From: Candidatus Aenigmatarchaeota archaeon
Lineage (GTDB): Archaea; Aenigmatarchaeota; Aenigmatarchaeia; QMZP01
Direction of reading: 5' to 3'
Length of the DNA stretch: 6,638 nt
Assembly (NCBI GenBank): GCA_016867675.1
Contig: VGIZ01000033.1
Span: 1 to 6,638, forward strand
This document shows, in pieces, positions 1-4,215 of this stretch. The position numbers and the translations under genes are program-made. Position 1 is the first letter of the stretch; each line of letters starts with the position of its first letter. Under the pieces are notes generated by a model that saw only the letters and a list, made by a program, of their open reading frames with translations, did not search any database and was not told the DNA's origin.

Positions 1-342
1 CTCGGCTGCCTTTCCGCCCTCATCTCTTGAGAACTTGTCCTTGAGCCCTGTTATCTTGCCCTTCAGCTTCTTCTCGTTCGCCTCAAGCGTCCTGACCATG
101 GCTTCCATGCCCTCCCTCTTCTCGGAGAGCTCCTTCTTGACAGCCGCCTTCGGCGCCTTTATGATGACCGTGCCCGCTATCTTGTAGACGTCCGCCTCGG
201 CGCTCTTCTCCAGCTCGTCGATGGCCTTCTTCAGCTCAATCAGCTGCAGGTTCAGCGCCTCCTTCTGCATCAGCACGCTCTGCATCTGCTGCTGGTATGC
301 CTGCGCCTGCAGGAACAGGTTCTTGTCTTGTTCTGTTGGCAT
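1..342 (-). CDS. pfdB: Prefoldin beta subunit (3' end cut by window)
   Basis: Prefoldin is a hexameric cytosolic chaperone (two alpha, four beta) that captures unfolded proteins at the tips of coiled coils and passes them to the thermosome. The 114 visible residues begin MPTEQDKNLF and have the beta-type layout: a heptad-rich helix at about 5-48 with many Q, L, M and K, a short beta-hairpin segment at about 50-66 (DVYKIAGTVIIKAP), and a second charged helix at about 67-106. No stop is reached before position 1, but family members are only slightly longer, so few residues should be missing. The ATG at 342 is chosen because GGTGA lies at 348-352, five bases upstream. Prefoldin beta is the usual last gene of the archaeal exosome superoperon, which supports the call. 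Confidence 0.93.
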   Translation of the reverse strand, partial: MPTEQDKNLFLQAQAYQQQMQSVLMQKEALNLQLIELKKAIDELEKSAEADVYKIAGTVIIKAPKAAVKKELSEKREGMEAMVRTLEANEKKLKGKITGLKDKFSRDEGGKAAE

Positions 343-347
343 ATTCG

Positions 348-352
348 TCACC
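348..352 (-). promoter_or_regulatory. Ribosome binding site of pfdB
   Basis: GGTGA on the minus strand, five bases before the ATG at 342. It matches the site used by rrp41, rrp42, SBDS and psmA in this window and fixes the prefoldin start. Confidence 0.7.
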
Positions 353-367
353 AATCGAAGCGCATTC

Positions 368-389
368 CGCTAATCCGGTTTCCGTGCAT
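368..389. repeat. 22-base direct repeat, copy 1
   Basis: It matches 647-668 at 21 of 22 bases; the only difference is position 386 (g) against 665 (a). The first 18 bases are identical. The two copies are 279 bases (93 codons) apart and bracket the small membrane gene at 400-639. This copy lies in the spacer between that gene and pfdB. Read in the frame of the gene after its TAA stop, it encodes a short tail ending ARKPD and a TAG stop. Confidence 0.85.
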
Positions 390-399
390 GCCTTTTTCC

Positions 400-639
400 T
401 TATATTGCCAGCATTGTTGCTACTGCCAGCGTTGTTGCTGCTGCCAGCGTTATTAGCGTTAGCCATGTTCCAAGCACAAGCCACCCTATTCTGTGGTATG
501 TTTCGTGCGTTATCTCTTCCTTCTTCCTTGCGTATTCTGTTATGGCTGCCGGTATTAGCGTCGCCCATACCCCTAGCGTTAGCAGCGTTGCTATGCAAGC
601 TGCCCCTAGTGCTGTTCCTGTATGTTTCCATTTTGTCAT
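400..639 (-). CDS. Small two-helix membrane protein of unknown function
   Basis: An ORF of 79 residues that I do not recognise. It has a short basic N terminus (MTKWKHTG), a hydrophobic segment at about 9-33, a charged loop at about 34-50 (EYARKKEEITHETYHR), and a second long hydrophobic segment at about 51-79 that runs to the C terminus. This predicts two membrane helices, with the positive-inside rule ambiguous. The second helix ends in an alanine/threonine/leucine repeat of six residues, encoded by 18-base tandem repeats. The start lies nine bases after the stop of the upstream membrane gene; no GGTGA is seen, so translation may depend on coupling. Codon choice (GCA, ATA, CTA, ACG) differs clearly from the GCC/CTG-rich core genes. 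An overlapping frame at 236-631 is low-complexity and is judged a shadow. Confidence 0.55.
   Translation of the reverse strand: MTKWKHTGTALGAACIATLLTLGVWATLIPAAITEYARKKEEITHETYHRIGWLVLGTWLTLITLAAATTLAVATMLAI
406..459. repeat. 18-base tandem repeat, about three units
   Basis: Units at 406-423, 424-441 and 442-459 all begin tgccagc. The first two differ at two positions and the third diverges over its second half. On the minus strand they encode the alanine/threonine/leucine repeats at the end of the second membrane helix of the gene at 400-639. The unit is a multiple of three, so copy-number change would keep the reading frame. Confidence 0.7.
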
Positions 640-646
640 ATGTACA

Positions 647-668
647 CGCTAATCCGGTTTCCGTACAT
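647..668. repeat. 22-base direct repeat, copy 2
   Basis: Partner of 368-389 with one mismatch. This copy covers the last codons and TAG stop of the membrane gene at 649-876, where it encodes the C-terminal VRKPD, and two bases beyond. Confidence 0.85.
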
Positions 669-876
669 TATGATGGCCTTTTATTTTCTCCATGAGTTCT
701 TTTGGTGAAAACTGCGTTATCAGTCCGATTATCGCTCCTAGCCACACAACTCCTAGTGGCGTCATTGTACGCAGTTGTTGTTCGTAGCTCATTGTTGTTG
801 CTGCAATTACAAATATTATCGGTATTACCGCTATTACGGTTATATCTGCAACGAGGAATGCATCTTCTTTGTTCAT
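649..876 (-). CDS. Small two-helix membrane protein of unknown function
   Basis: A 75-residue ORF that I do not recognise. It starts MNKEDAFLVADI and has a strongly hydrophobic segment at about 7-28 (ITVIAVIPIIFVIAATT), a polar turn at about 29-38, a second hydrophobic segment at about 39-55 (PLGVVWLGAIIGLITQF), and a basic C-terminal tail (PKELMEKIKGHHNVRKPD). This predicts a two-helix hairpin in the membrane. The frame is open back to 963, inside rpoP, but a purine-rich GAGGGAG just before the paired ATGs at 879 and 876 favours a start there; ATG 888 is a further option. It follows rpoP by about 70 bases and precedes another small membrane gene by nine. In many archaea this place holds the KEOPS subunit gene pcc1, but Pcc1 is soluble and this protein does not resemble it. 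Confidence 0.6.
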   Translation of the reverse strand: MNKEDAFLVADITVIAVIPIIFVIAATTMSYEQQLRTMTPLGVVWLGAIIGLITQFSPKELMEKIKGHHNVRKPD

Positions 877-949
877 CATCTCCCTCATATATACATCGGC
901 CCCTTTGCCCTGTGCCTTATTTTGCGGTCTGCTGCGTCCATGTCGCAGG

Positions 950-1087
950 CTAGACCGCCTCAACCCTCTTGCCTGTTGTTGGGCACGACTTCTCGATTAT
1001 CCTGAACCCGCAGTAGGGGCAGATTATCTTCTTGGCTGTCTTCAGCTCAATCTTCACTTCCTTCCCGCAGTTCAGGCATTTGTACAT
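950..1087 (-). CDS. rpoP: DNA-directed RNA polymerase subunit P (Rpb12-like zinc ribbon)
   Basis: A 45-residue protein, the archaeal counterpart of eukaryotic Rpb12, which sits on the Rpb3/Rpb11-type platform (subunits D and L) and helps assemble RNA polymerase. The sequence starts MYKCLNCGKEV and holds a four-cysteine zinc ribbon: C4 and C7 in KCLNC, then C23 and C26 in CPYCGFRI. A basic tail (TGKRVEAV) follows. Length, the MYKC start and the CPYCG motif are all typical. A GGTGA lies only one base before the ATG, but AGGGG at 1096-1100 gives a better-spaced alternative binding site. It follows rpl37ae, its usual neighbour in this superoperon, after an unusually long 219-base spacer that contains repeated modules. 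Confidence 0.95.
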   Translation of the reverse strand: MYKCLNCGKEVKIELKTAKKIICPYCGFRIIEKSCPTTGKRVEAV

Positions 1088-1131
1088 TTCACCATCCCCT
1101 TGATACCGAACTCGCTTGGCAATCTTCTTGT

Positions 1132-1147
1132 ATGCGAGGGTTTTAAC
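1132..1147 (-). promoter_or_regulatory. Candidate promoter box of rpoP (TTAAAACCCTCGCAT)
   Basis: Minus strand GTTAAAACCCTCGCAT. The TTAAAA part resembles an archaeal TATA box and lies about 55 bases before the rpoP ATG. A start site about 25 bases downstream would leave a leader of roughly 30 bases that still contains the ribosome binding site. The same box, with one A fewer, occurs at 1637-1650 and 4071-4085. Calling it a promoter is inference; it may simply be part of the repeat. Confidence 0.4.
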
Positions 1148-1159
1148 TTTCGCCTTGCT
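1148..1159 (-). repeat. 12-base leader module AGCAAGGCGAAA, rpoP copy
   Basis: It is identical to 1541-1552 (before rpl37ae) and 3972-3983 (before rrp4). A shorter copy, AGAAGGCGAAA, sits at 3961-3971. Here it directly precedes the TTAAAACC box. Confidence 0.8.
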
Positions 1160-1200
1160 CTTGTCAACGGAGCCGATTGTTGATATTGGTTAATGGCGAC

Positions 1201-1209
1201 ATTTAAATT
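1201..1209 (-). promoter_or_regulatory. Alternative TATA-like box upstream of rpoP
   Basis: AATTTAAAT in an AT-rich stretch about 110 bases before the rpoP ATG. If used, the leader would be about 90 bases and would contain both module copies. Confidence 0.3.
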
Positions 1210-1261
1210 ATCATCAACTTCGTCTGAATTTCATATTTTATTGTCAAGCGGGTTTGTATGC

Positions 1262-1276
1262 ACTGCAACACGCAGT
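1262..1276 (-). other. Hairpin after rpl37ae
   Basis: Perfect 5-bp stem, actgc pairing with gcagt around a five-base loop, 31 bases after the rpl37ae stop. No U-tract follows on the minus strand, so it does not look like an intrinsic terminator; a processing or stability role is possible. Confidence 0.35.
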
Positions 1277-1306
1277 TGGTTTTGCAGGCATATAAGCATC
1301 CATGCT

Positions 1307-1522
1307 TCAGGACGGCTTATACGCTTTTCCCGCCACCTTCAAGCCGCACTTGCGGCAGCTCCAGATGCCTGCGGACTCCCTCCTGAGCGAGGGCTTCATG
1401 CATCGCGGGCATTTGTGCCTCTGCTTCTGGACGACATGGACGGCAATCCACCTGTCCTTTATCCGCTTGCCGTAGCGGACGCCGTACTTCCCGGATGCGC
1501 CGACTTTCCTCGTCCTTGGCAT
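1307..1522 (-). CDS. rpl37ae: Ribosomal protein L37Ae (eL43)
   Basis: A small zinc-binding protein of the large ribosomal subunit. From the ATG at 1522 it is 71 residues, starting MPRTRKVGASGKYGVRYGKR, which matches the conserved basic N terminus with its GxxGxRYG pattern. The zinc ribbon is complete: C38 and C41 (CPRC), then C56 and C59 (CRKC), followed by a short conserved end (VAGKAYKPS). It is a little shorter than many family members at the C terminus. The frame is open upstream to a GTG at 1585, and ATG 1534 has GGAG close by; either is possible, but the extra residues have no counterpart in the family. GGTGA is absent; the repeat AGCAAGGCGAAA followed by GGAG lies in its place. It sits between rrp42 and rpoP, as is usual. 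Confidence 0.93.
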   Translation of the reverse strand: MPRTRKVGASGKYGVRYGKRIKDRWIAVHVVQKQRHKCPRCMKPSLRRESAGIWSCRKCGLKVAGKAYKPS

Positions 1523-1540
1523 ATGAACCAACATCGCTCC

Positions 1541-1552
1541 TTTCGCCTTGCT
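1541..1552 (-). repeat. 12-base leader module AGCAAGGCGAAA, rpl37ae copy
   Basis: It is identical to 1148-1159 and 3972-3983. Here it is followed by GGAGCG and the ATG at 1534, so it lies where a ribosome binding site would be expected. Confidence 0.8.
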
Positions 1553-1570
1553 TTCATCAGCGGACTGTCT

Positions 1571-1585
1571 GTGAGCTACGCTCAC
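1571..1585 (-). other. Hairpin in rpl37ae leader
   Basis: Perfect 6-bp stem (gtgagc/gctcac) with a three-base loop, positioned between the TTAAACC box and the AGCAAGGCGAAA module. The hairpins of the rrp4 leader lie in the same relative place. No U-tract follows. Confidence 0.45.
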
Positions 1586-1636
1586 GACATGCCCGAGTTC
1601 TATGAAGTCGGTAGCATCGCTGTATCCCTTTGCTGA

Positions 1637-1650
1637 ATGCGAGGGTTTAA
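1637..1650 (-). promoter_or_regulatory. Candidate promoter box of rpl37ae (TTAAACCCTCGCAT)
   Basis: It is identical over 14 bases to the copy at 4071-4084 and one base shorter than that at 1132-1147. It directly abuts the rrp42 stop, with a further AT-rich TATAGC stretch inside the end of rrp42. It lies about 120 bases before the rpl37ae ATG, nearly the same distance as the copy before rrp4. A promoter role is inferred from the TTAAA core. Confidence 0.4.
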
Positions 1651-1651
1651 G

Positions 1652-2422
1652 CTATATCAATTTCCTGATTTCCCTGCCCTTCTCCACCGAAAGCCTGAAG
1701 CACTCCCTTATCTCGTCGAGGCTGAGCGGCTCGGTGCCGCCCTTCTGCAGCGCGGCAATCTGGCCGTCCCCGGTCGTTGAGACCGTCAGCCTCGCTGTCG
1801 CAGCCTCCTCCTCATTGTAGGTCGGGTCCAGCACAAGCCTGCCGCCTATCTTGTAGATGGTGACGGCCACAGGGATGTCCAGCAGGGGAAGCGGGCCTGT
1901 CCTTTTCTCAATGTCAACCTTCTCCGTCTTCTCGTCGTAGTGGAGCATCTTCGCGTTCCGGAGCGCCACTATGGCTGCCAGCGACGAGGCGTCAATGAGG
2001 TTGCCGTCGTGGTTCATGACCTGCGTGTCCACATTGACCATCCAGACCTTCTCCCTTTCCTTTATGCAGAGCTTCCTGATGTCAATGGCGTGCGACTCGC
2101 GGATGCCGCGGTCCACCACCCTTGCCAGCTCTATGGCCTTCTCGCCCGGCGGGCCCGGCTCAAAATCAGGGTGCGCCATGGGCGACAGCTCGGCATTGGA
2201 GACCAGCACGCCCTCGTCGGGCTTGTCGGAGTACGGCTCGCCCACGCCGAGCTTTACGCCGACAATCACGTCGGTCTTTCCAATCCAGACGCGCGCGCTG
2301 CCTTCCGCGTTCGCAATGGGGTTTGCCTCAATCCTTGTCTGCCTGAACTCGTCCAGCTTCCTGCCGTCCTCGCGCTGTCCCTTGTTTGCCAGCGCTGTTA
2401 TGTACTGGTTCCGTATTAACAT
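1652..2422 (-). CDS. rrp42: Exosome subunit Rrp42 (non-catalytic RNase PH-like)
   Basis: One of the two RNase PH-fold proteins that alternate in the hexameric ring of the archaeal exosome, which degrades RNA 3' to 5' with phosphate and can add tails. Rrp42 itself is not catalytic but shapes the RNA channel and the active site of Rrp41. The 256 residues carry family marks: GQREDGRKLDEFR at 15-27, the ELSPMAHPDFEPGPPG stretch at 78-93, and the LDASSLAA-like NLIDASSLAA at 141-150. At 181-187 it reads LDIPVAV where Rrp41 has its catalytic aspartate region, and it continues with RLVLDPTYNEEE at 195-206. Length is normal. The ATG at 2422 has GGTGA at 2429-2433 six bases away; an out-of-frame ATG at 2427 is too close. 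It follows rrp41 after 67 bases, in the standard order. Confidence 0.96.
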   Translation of the reverse strand: MLIRNQYITALANKGQREDGRKLDEFRQTRIEANPIANAEGSARVWIGKTDVIVGVKLGVGEPYSDKPDEGVLVSNAELSPMAHPDFEPGPPGEKAIELARVVDRGIRESHAIDIRKLCIKEREKVWMVNVDTQVMNHDGNLIDASSLAAIVALRNAKMLHYDEKTEKVDIEKRTGPLPLLDIPVAVTIYKIGGRLVLDPTYNEEEAATARLTVSTTGDGQIAALQKGGTEPLSLDEIRECFRLSVEKGREIRKLI

Positions 2423-2456
2423 GGCATATCACCAATTCATCTCAATTCGTGTTCAC

Positions 2457-2473
2457 GACGGACGAAGTCCGTC
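2457..2473 (-). other. Hairpin between rrp41 and rrp42
   Basis: Perfect 7-bp stem (gacggac/gtccgtc) with a three-base loop (TTC on the transcript), 16 bases after the rrp41 stop and well before the rrp42 ribosome binding site. No U-tract follows. The loop and closing pair match those of the hairpin after SBDS at 4281-4293. Confidence 0.5.
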
Positions 2474-2489
2474 TGCTTCAACAATATCA

Positions 2490-3176
2490 TCAACCTTTTT
2501 GAACCCAGCGCTCCCTGAGCGCTGCCTTCTGCTTCTCGTACATCTGCTTGCACCCTTCTATCGCTGTCCTGATGACCTTCTCCACGTCCTCGGGCGGCAG
2601 CTTCCCGTCCATCTGCAGCAGCGATATCTTGTCCTGCCCCGGCACGTATGCGACAGGCACGTCGCAGTCCGTCTCCTCCTCTTCCTTGCCCGCGAGGTCA
2701 AGCACGTATTCGTCGCCTATCTTGCCCGCGGCGGCTGAAGCGACAAGGTCCTTCATGGATATGCCTGCGTCCGCAAGCGCGACGCTGGCGGCATTTATGC
2801 CCGCTGTTCTTGTGCCTGCGTTGGCCTGGATTATGTTTATGTAAACATCCACCACAGCCTTGGGATACTCCTCAAGGCACACCACGCCCTCCAGCGCCTC
2901 CCTTGTGACCTTGCATATCTCATGGCTTCTCCTTGACGGGCCTGGCCTGACACGCTCGTTCGTTGAGAAAGGCACCATCATGTAGACCGTGTTCAGCAGC
3001 GCCTTCTCGTATTTCTGCTTGAATCTCGGGTGGAGATACCTCGGCCCGTAGACCGCAGCAACGGCTATGGTCTTGCCCATGGCCACCATGGCAGAGCCAT
3101 TTGCATTAGGAATTACTCCTACCTTTATCGTCACAGGTCTCAGCTCGTCGGCCTTTCGTCCGTCCGCTCTTTTCAT
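2490..3176 (-). CDS. rrp41: Exosome catalytic subunit Rrp41 (RNase PH-like)
   Basis: The phosphorolytic subunit of the archaeal exosome ring; it pairs with Rrp42 and removes nucleotides from RNA 3' ends using phosphate. With the ATG at 3176 the protein is 228 residues, starting MKRADGRKADELRP. Visible family motifs are the RNA-binding double arginine in PGPSRRSHEI (R82, R83), the phosphate-site region NAGTRTAG (R123), ALADAGISMKDLVA, and the DVPVA segment with D172, which corresponds to the essential Asp182 of the Sulfolobus enzyme. LLQMDG follows, as in the family. The active site therefore looks intact. A longer frame begins with GTG at 3185, but that GTG is part of the GGTGA ribosome binding site, so ATG 3176 is preferred. 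Only 13 bases separate it from rrp4, which suggests co-translation. Confidence 0.96.
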   Translation of the reverse strand: MKRADGRKADELRPVTIKVGVIPNANGSAMVAMGKTIAVAAVYGPRYLHPRFKQKYEKALLNTVYMMVPFSTNERVRPGPSRRSHEICKVTREALEGVVCLEEYPKAVVDVYINIIQANAGTRTAGINAASVALADAGISMKDLVASAAAGKIGDEYVLDLAGKEEEETDCDVPVAYVPGQDKISLLQMDGKLPPEDVEKVIRTAIEGCKQMYEKQKAALRERWVQKG

Positions 3177-3181
3177 AATAT

Positions 3182-3186
3182 TCACC
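3182..3186 (-). promoter_or_regulatory. Ribosome binding site that sets the rrp41 start
   Basis: AAGGTGA, with GGTGA at 3182-3186, lies five bases before ATG 3176 and three bases after the rrp4 stop codon. It rules out the in-frame GTG at 3185 as the start, because that codon lies within the site. Confidence 0.75.
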
Positions 3187-3189
3187 TTA

Positions 3190-3957
3190 TTATTCGCCTG
3201 CCACTTCTGGCTCAGGACCTGTCGGGCTTGGCTTTTCCGCCGCCGTGCTGTTCGTGACCATGGTCTGGGTCTGCAGCGGCTTCACCCTGCTGTCAAGCAT
3301 TGCAGCTATCTTGTCGGTCAGCCCGTCCTGCTGGGGCTGGCGCTCTATCTCGCCTATGGCTTCAAGCGCGATGTCCTGGTTCTCGCCGTCCATCCAGATT
3401 ATGCCGTTCTGCCCCACGCAGATGTTGCACCGCGTCTTGTCCTTTATCATCCTTATCATGGAGCCCTCGCGGCCGATGAGCCGCGGCACCTTTGCAGCAT
3501 TTATGTCCAGCACGCGCCCTCCGCGCAGCTTCCTGCATCTCACGTCGTCCATGGAGAGGTGGATGGAGTCAGGCCCGTTGAGGTTGGAAATCTTGGAGTA
3601 AATCAGGTCGCCTATGTTGTAGACGCTGCTCAGCTGCGTCCTTGTCGTGTCTATGAACTCGCGGATGCCTGAGAGCGGCAGGTAGGCGCTGTGCGCTATG
3701 CCTATGTCCACAACCCAGCCGTTGCTCTGTATGTCAATGACCTCGCCCAGAATCATGTCGCCGACCTTCGGGGCGTATGTGCCGTTGAGCGGAATGATGG
3801 AAATCACCCTGCCTGCAACGGAAACAACGCCTATCTTCTTGGACCTTATCGCGTTGCCGTCCCTGAAGCAGTTCCTGCCTGGGATGTAGTCCATGGACTC
3901 CACTATCTTCTCGCCCGGCACGACAAAATCCTTCTCGTTCTTAAGCAGTTCTGGCAT
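3190..3957 (-). CDS. rrp4: Exosome RNA-binding cap subunit Rrp4 (S1 and KH domains)
   Basis: Rrp4 forms the trimeric cap on the Rrp41/Rrp42 ring and feeds RNA into it. From the ATG at 3957 it is 255 residues. The N-terminal domain (about 1-58) begins MPELLKNEKDFVVPGEKI and has the typical GRNCFRDGNAI turn. An S1 domain covers about 60-135 (KVGDMILGEVIDIQSNGWVVDI), and a KH domain covers about 140-205 with the GxxG loop in LIGREGSMIRMIKDKT. The C terminus from about 230 is a polar, proline-, threonine- and glutamate-rich tail, probably disordered, and makes the protein slightly longer than usual. The same frame stays open to an ATG at 4044, adding 29 residues, but these come from repeat sequence and are not a family feature. 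GGTGA is missing; AAGGCGAAAGG precedes the ATG instead. Confidence 0.94.
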   Translation of the reverse strand: MPELLKNEKDFVVPGEKIVESMDYIPGRNCFRDGNAIRSKKIGVVSVAGRVISIIPLNGTYAPKVGDMILGEVIDIQSNGWVVDIGIAHSAYLPLSGIREFIDTTRTQLSSVYNIGDLIYSKISNLNGPDSIHLSMDDVRCRKLRGGRVLDINAAKVPRLIGREGSMIRMIKDKTRCNICVGQNGIIWMDGENQDIALEAIGEIERQPQQDGLTDKIAAMLDSRVKPLQTQTMVTNSTAAEKPSPTGPEPEVAGE

Positions 3958-3971
3958 ACCTTTCGCCTTCT

Positions 3972-3983
3972 TTTCGCCTTGCT
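3972..3983 (-). repeat. 12-base leader module AGCAAGGCGAAA, rrp4 copy
   Basis: It is identical to 1148-1159 and 1541-1552. It is followed at once by a second partial copy (AGAAGGCGAAA, 3961-3971) and then GGT and the rrp4 ATG, so the AAGGCGAAAGG sequence takes the place of a normal ribosome binding site. Confidence 0.8.
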
Positions 3984-3990
3984 CTTGATG

Positions 3991-4017
3991 ACGGACTCGC
4001 TTTGTTATCTTGGTTAT
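3991..4017. repeat. 26-27 base module, rrp4-proximal copy
   Basis: It matches 4094-4120 at 23 of 27 bases. It shares the acgga start and the tatcttggtta end. More diverged relatives are at 1106-1134 and 1167-1193, both upstream of rpoP. Confidence 0.75.
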
Positions 4018-4020
4018 GCT

Positions 4021-4040
4021 CCGAGTTGTCTTCAACTCGG
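4021..4040 (-). other. Hairpin in rrp4 leader, proximal
   Basis: Perfect 8-bp stem (ccgagttg/caactcgg) with a four-base loop (AAGA on the transcript). Together with the hairpin at 4047-4066 it forms a pair separated by six bases. No U-tract follows, so termination is unlikely. Confidence 0.6.
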
Positions 4041-4046
4041 GCATGC

Positions 4047-4066
4047 CTGAGTCCCACAGGACTCAG
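4047..4066 (-). other. Hairpin in rrp4 leader, distal
   Basis: Perfect 8-bp stem (ctgagtcc/ggactcag) with a four-base loop (TGTG on the transcript). It lies directly downstream of the TTAAACCCTCGCAT box. Its sequence differs from the neighbouring hairpin although the stem and loop lengths are the same. Confidence 0.6.
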
Positions 4067-4070
4067 TGCA

Positions 4071-4085
4071 ATGCGAGGGTTTAAC
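4071..4085 (-). promoter_or_regulatory. Candidate promoter box of rrp4 (TTAAACCCTCGCAT)
   Basis: Third copy of the box also found at 1132-1147 and 1637-1650. It lies about 120 bases before the rrp4 ATG. TTAAA could be a TATA box, in which case both 8-bp hairpins would lie at or just after the transcription start. The role is inferred. Confidence 0.4.
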
Positions 4086-4093
4086 TCCTGCAT

Positions 4094-4120
4094 ACGGATT
4101 TGCTTTCTTATCTTGGTTAA
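4094..4120. repeat. 26-27 base module, rrp4-distal copy
   Basis: It matches 3991-4017 at 23 of 27 bases. Unlike the other copy it is not followed by AGCAAGGCGAAA but runs straight into GGAG and the TTAAACCC box. Confidence 0.75.
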
Positions 4121-4215
4121 CGCAAAGTTTTAACCTCTTATTTTTCCCTGTTGCCTTATCGGGGCCAACACGGATTAAGTTATCATGACCTTTTCTTTCT
4201 TGCTCCTATTGTTGA

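Larger units (their letters stand above)
1088..1306 (-). other. Spacer/leader before rpoP with repeated modules
   Basis: No gene is seen here. In minus-strand order it holds a small palindrome over the rpl37ae stop (1294-1307), a hairpin at 1262-1276, an AT-rich TATA-like stretch (1201-1209), one copy of a 26-27 base module (1167-1193), the 12-base AGCAAGGCGAAA box (1148-1159), a TTAAAACC...CGCAT box (1132-1147), and a second diverged copy of the 26-27 base module (1106-1134). All three module types recur upstream of rrp4, and two recur upstream of rpl37ae. A frame in phase with rpoP is open from the TAA near 1188 to its start, but lacks a start codon. Confidence 0.6.
1523..1651 (-). other. 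Leader of rpl37ae with repeated modules and hairpin
   Basis: A 129-base gap between rrp42 and rpl37ae. In minus-strand order it contains the CTTAAACCCTCGCAT box (1637-1651), a hairpin (1571-1585), a TCCG-containing fragment related to the 26-27 base module, and the AGCAAGGCGAAA module (1541-1552) close to the start. The order resembles that of the rrp4 leader. Confidence 0.55.

Noticed and set aside
236..631. Minus-strand frame of 131 codons overlapping the small membrane gene and prefoldin
   Set aside because: It is mostly Asn/Ala/Gly/Ser and Ala/Glu low-complexity sequence created by tandem repeats and by reading prefoldin out of frame; the two overlapped frames make better proteins.
297..695. 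Hydrophobic plus-strand frame of 132 codons
   Set aside because: Its leucine-rich character mirrors the antisense of the A/N/Q-rich repeat strand; part of it lies opposite prefoldin, and there is no binding site.
1200..1560. C/D-box small RNA genes, suggested by TGATGA-like strings near 1210 and 1556
   Set aside because: The C boxes are imperfect and no properly spaced D, C' and D' boxes with terminal pairing could be found.
1971..2738. Long open frame on the plus strand (255 codons)
   Set aside because: It lies opposite rrp42 and rrp41, both unmistakable. It is rich in Ser, Pro and Leu and has no family features; such antisense frames are expected with this codon bias.
3067..3672. Long open frame on the plus strand (201 codons)
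   Set aside because: It is antisense to rrp41 and rrp4, of low information content, with no plausible binding site or domain.
4021..4066. Intrinsic terminators at the hairpins upstream of rrp4
   Set aside because: No run of U follows either stem on the transcribed strand, and the same holds for the other junction hairpins.
1106..4120. CRISPR array or insertion sequence as the source of the repeated modules
   Set aside because: The copies are few, of mixed order and unequal spacing, with no regular spacers, transposase or flanking target duplications.
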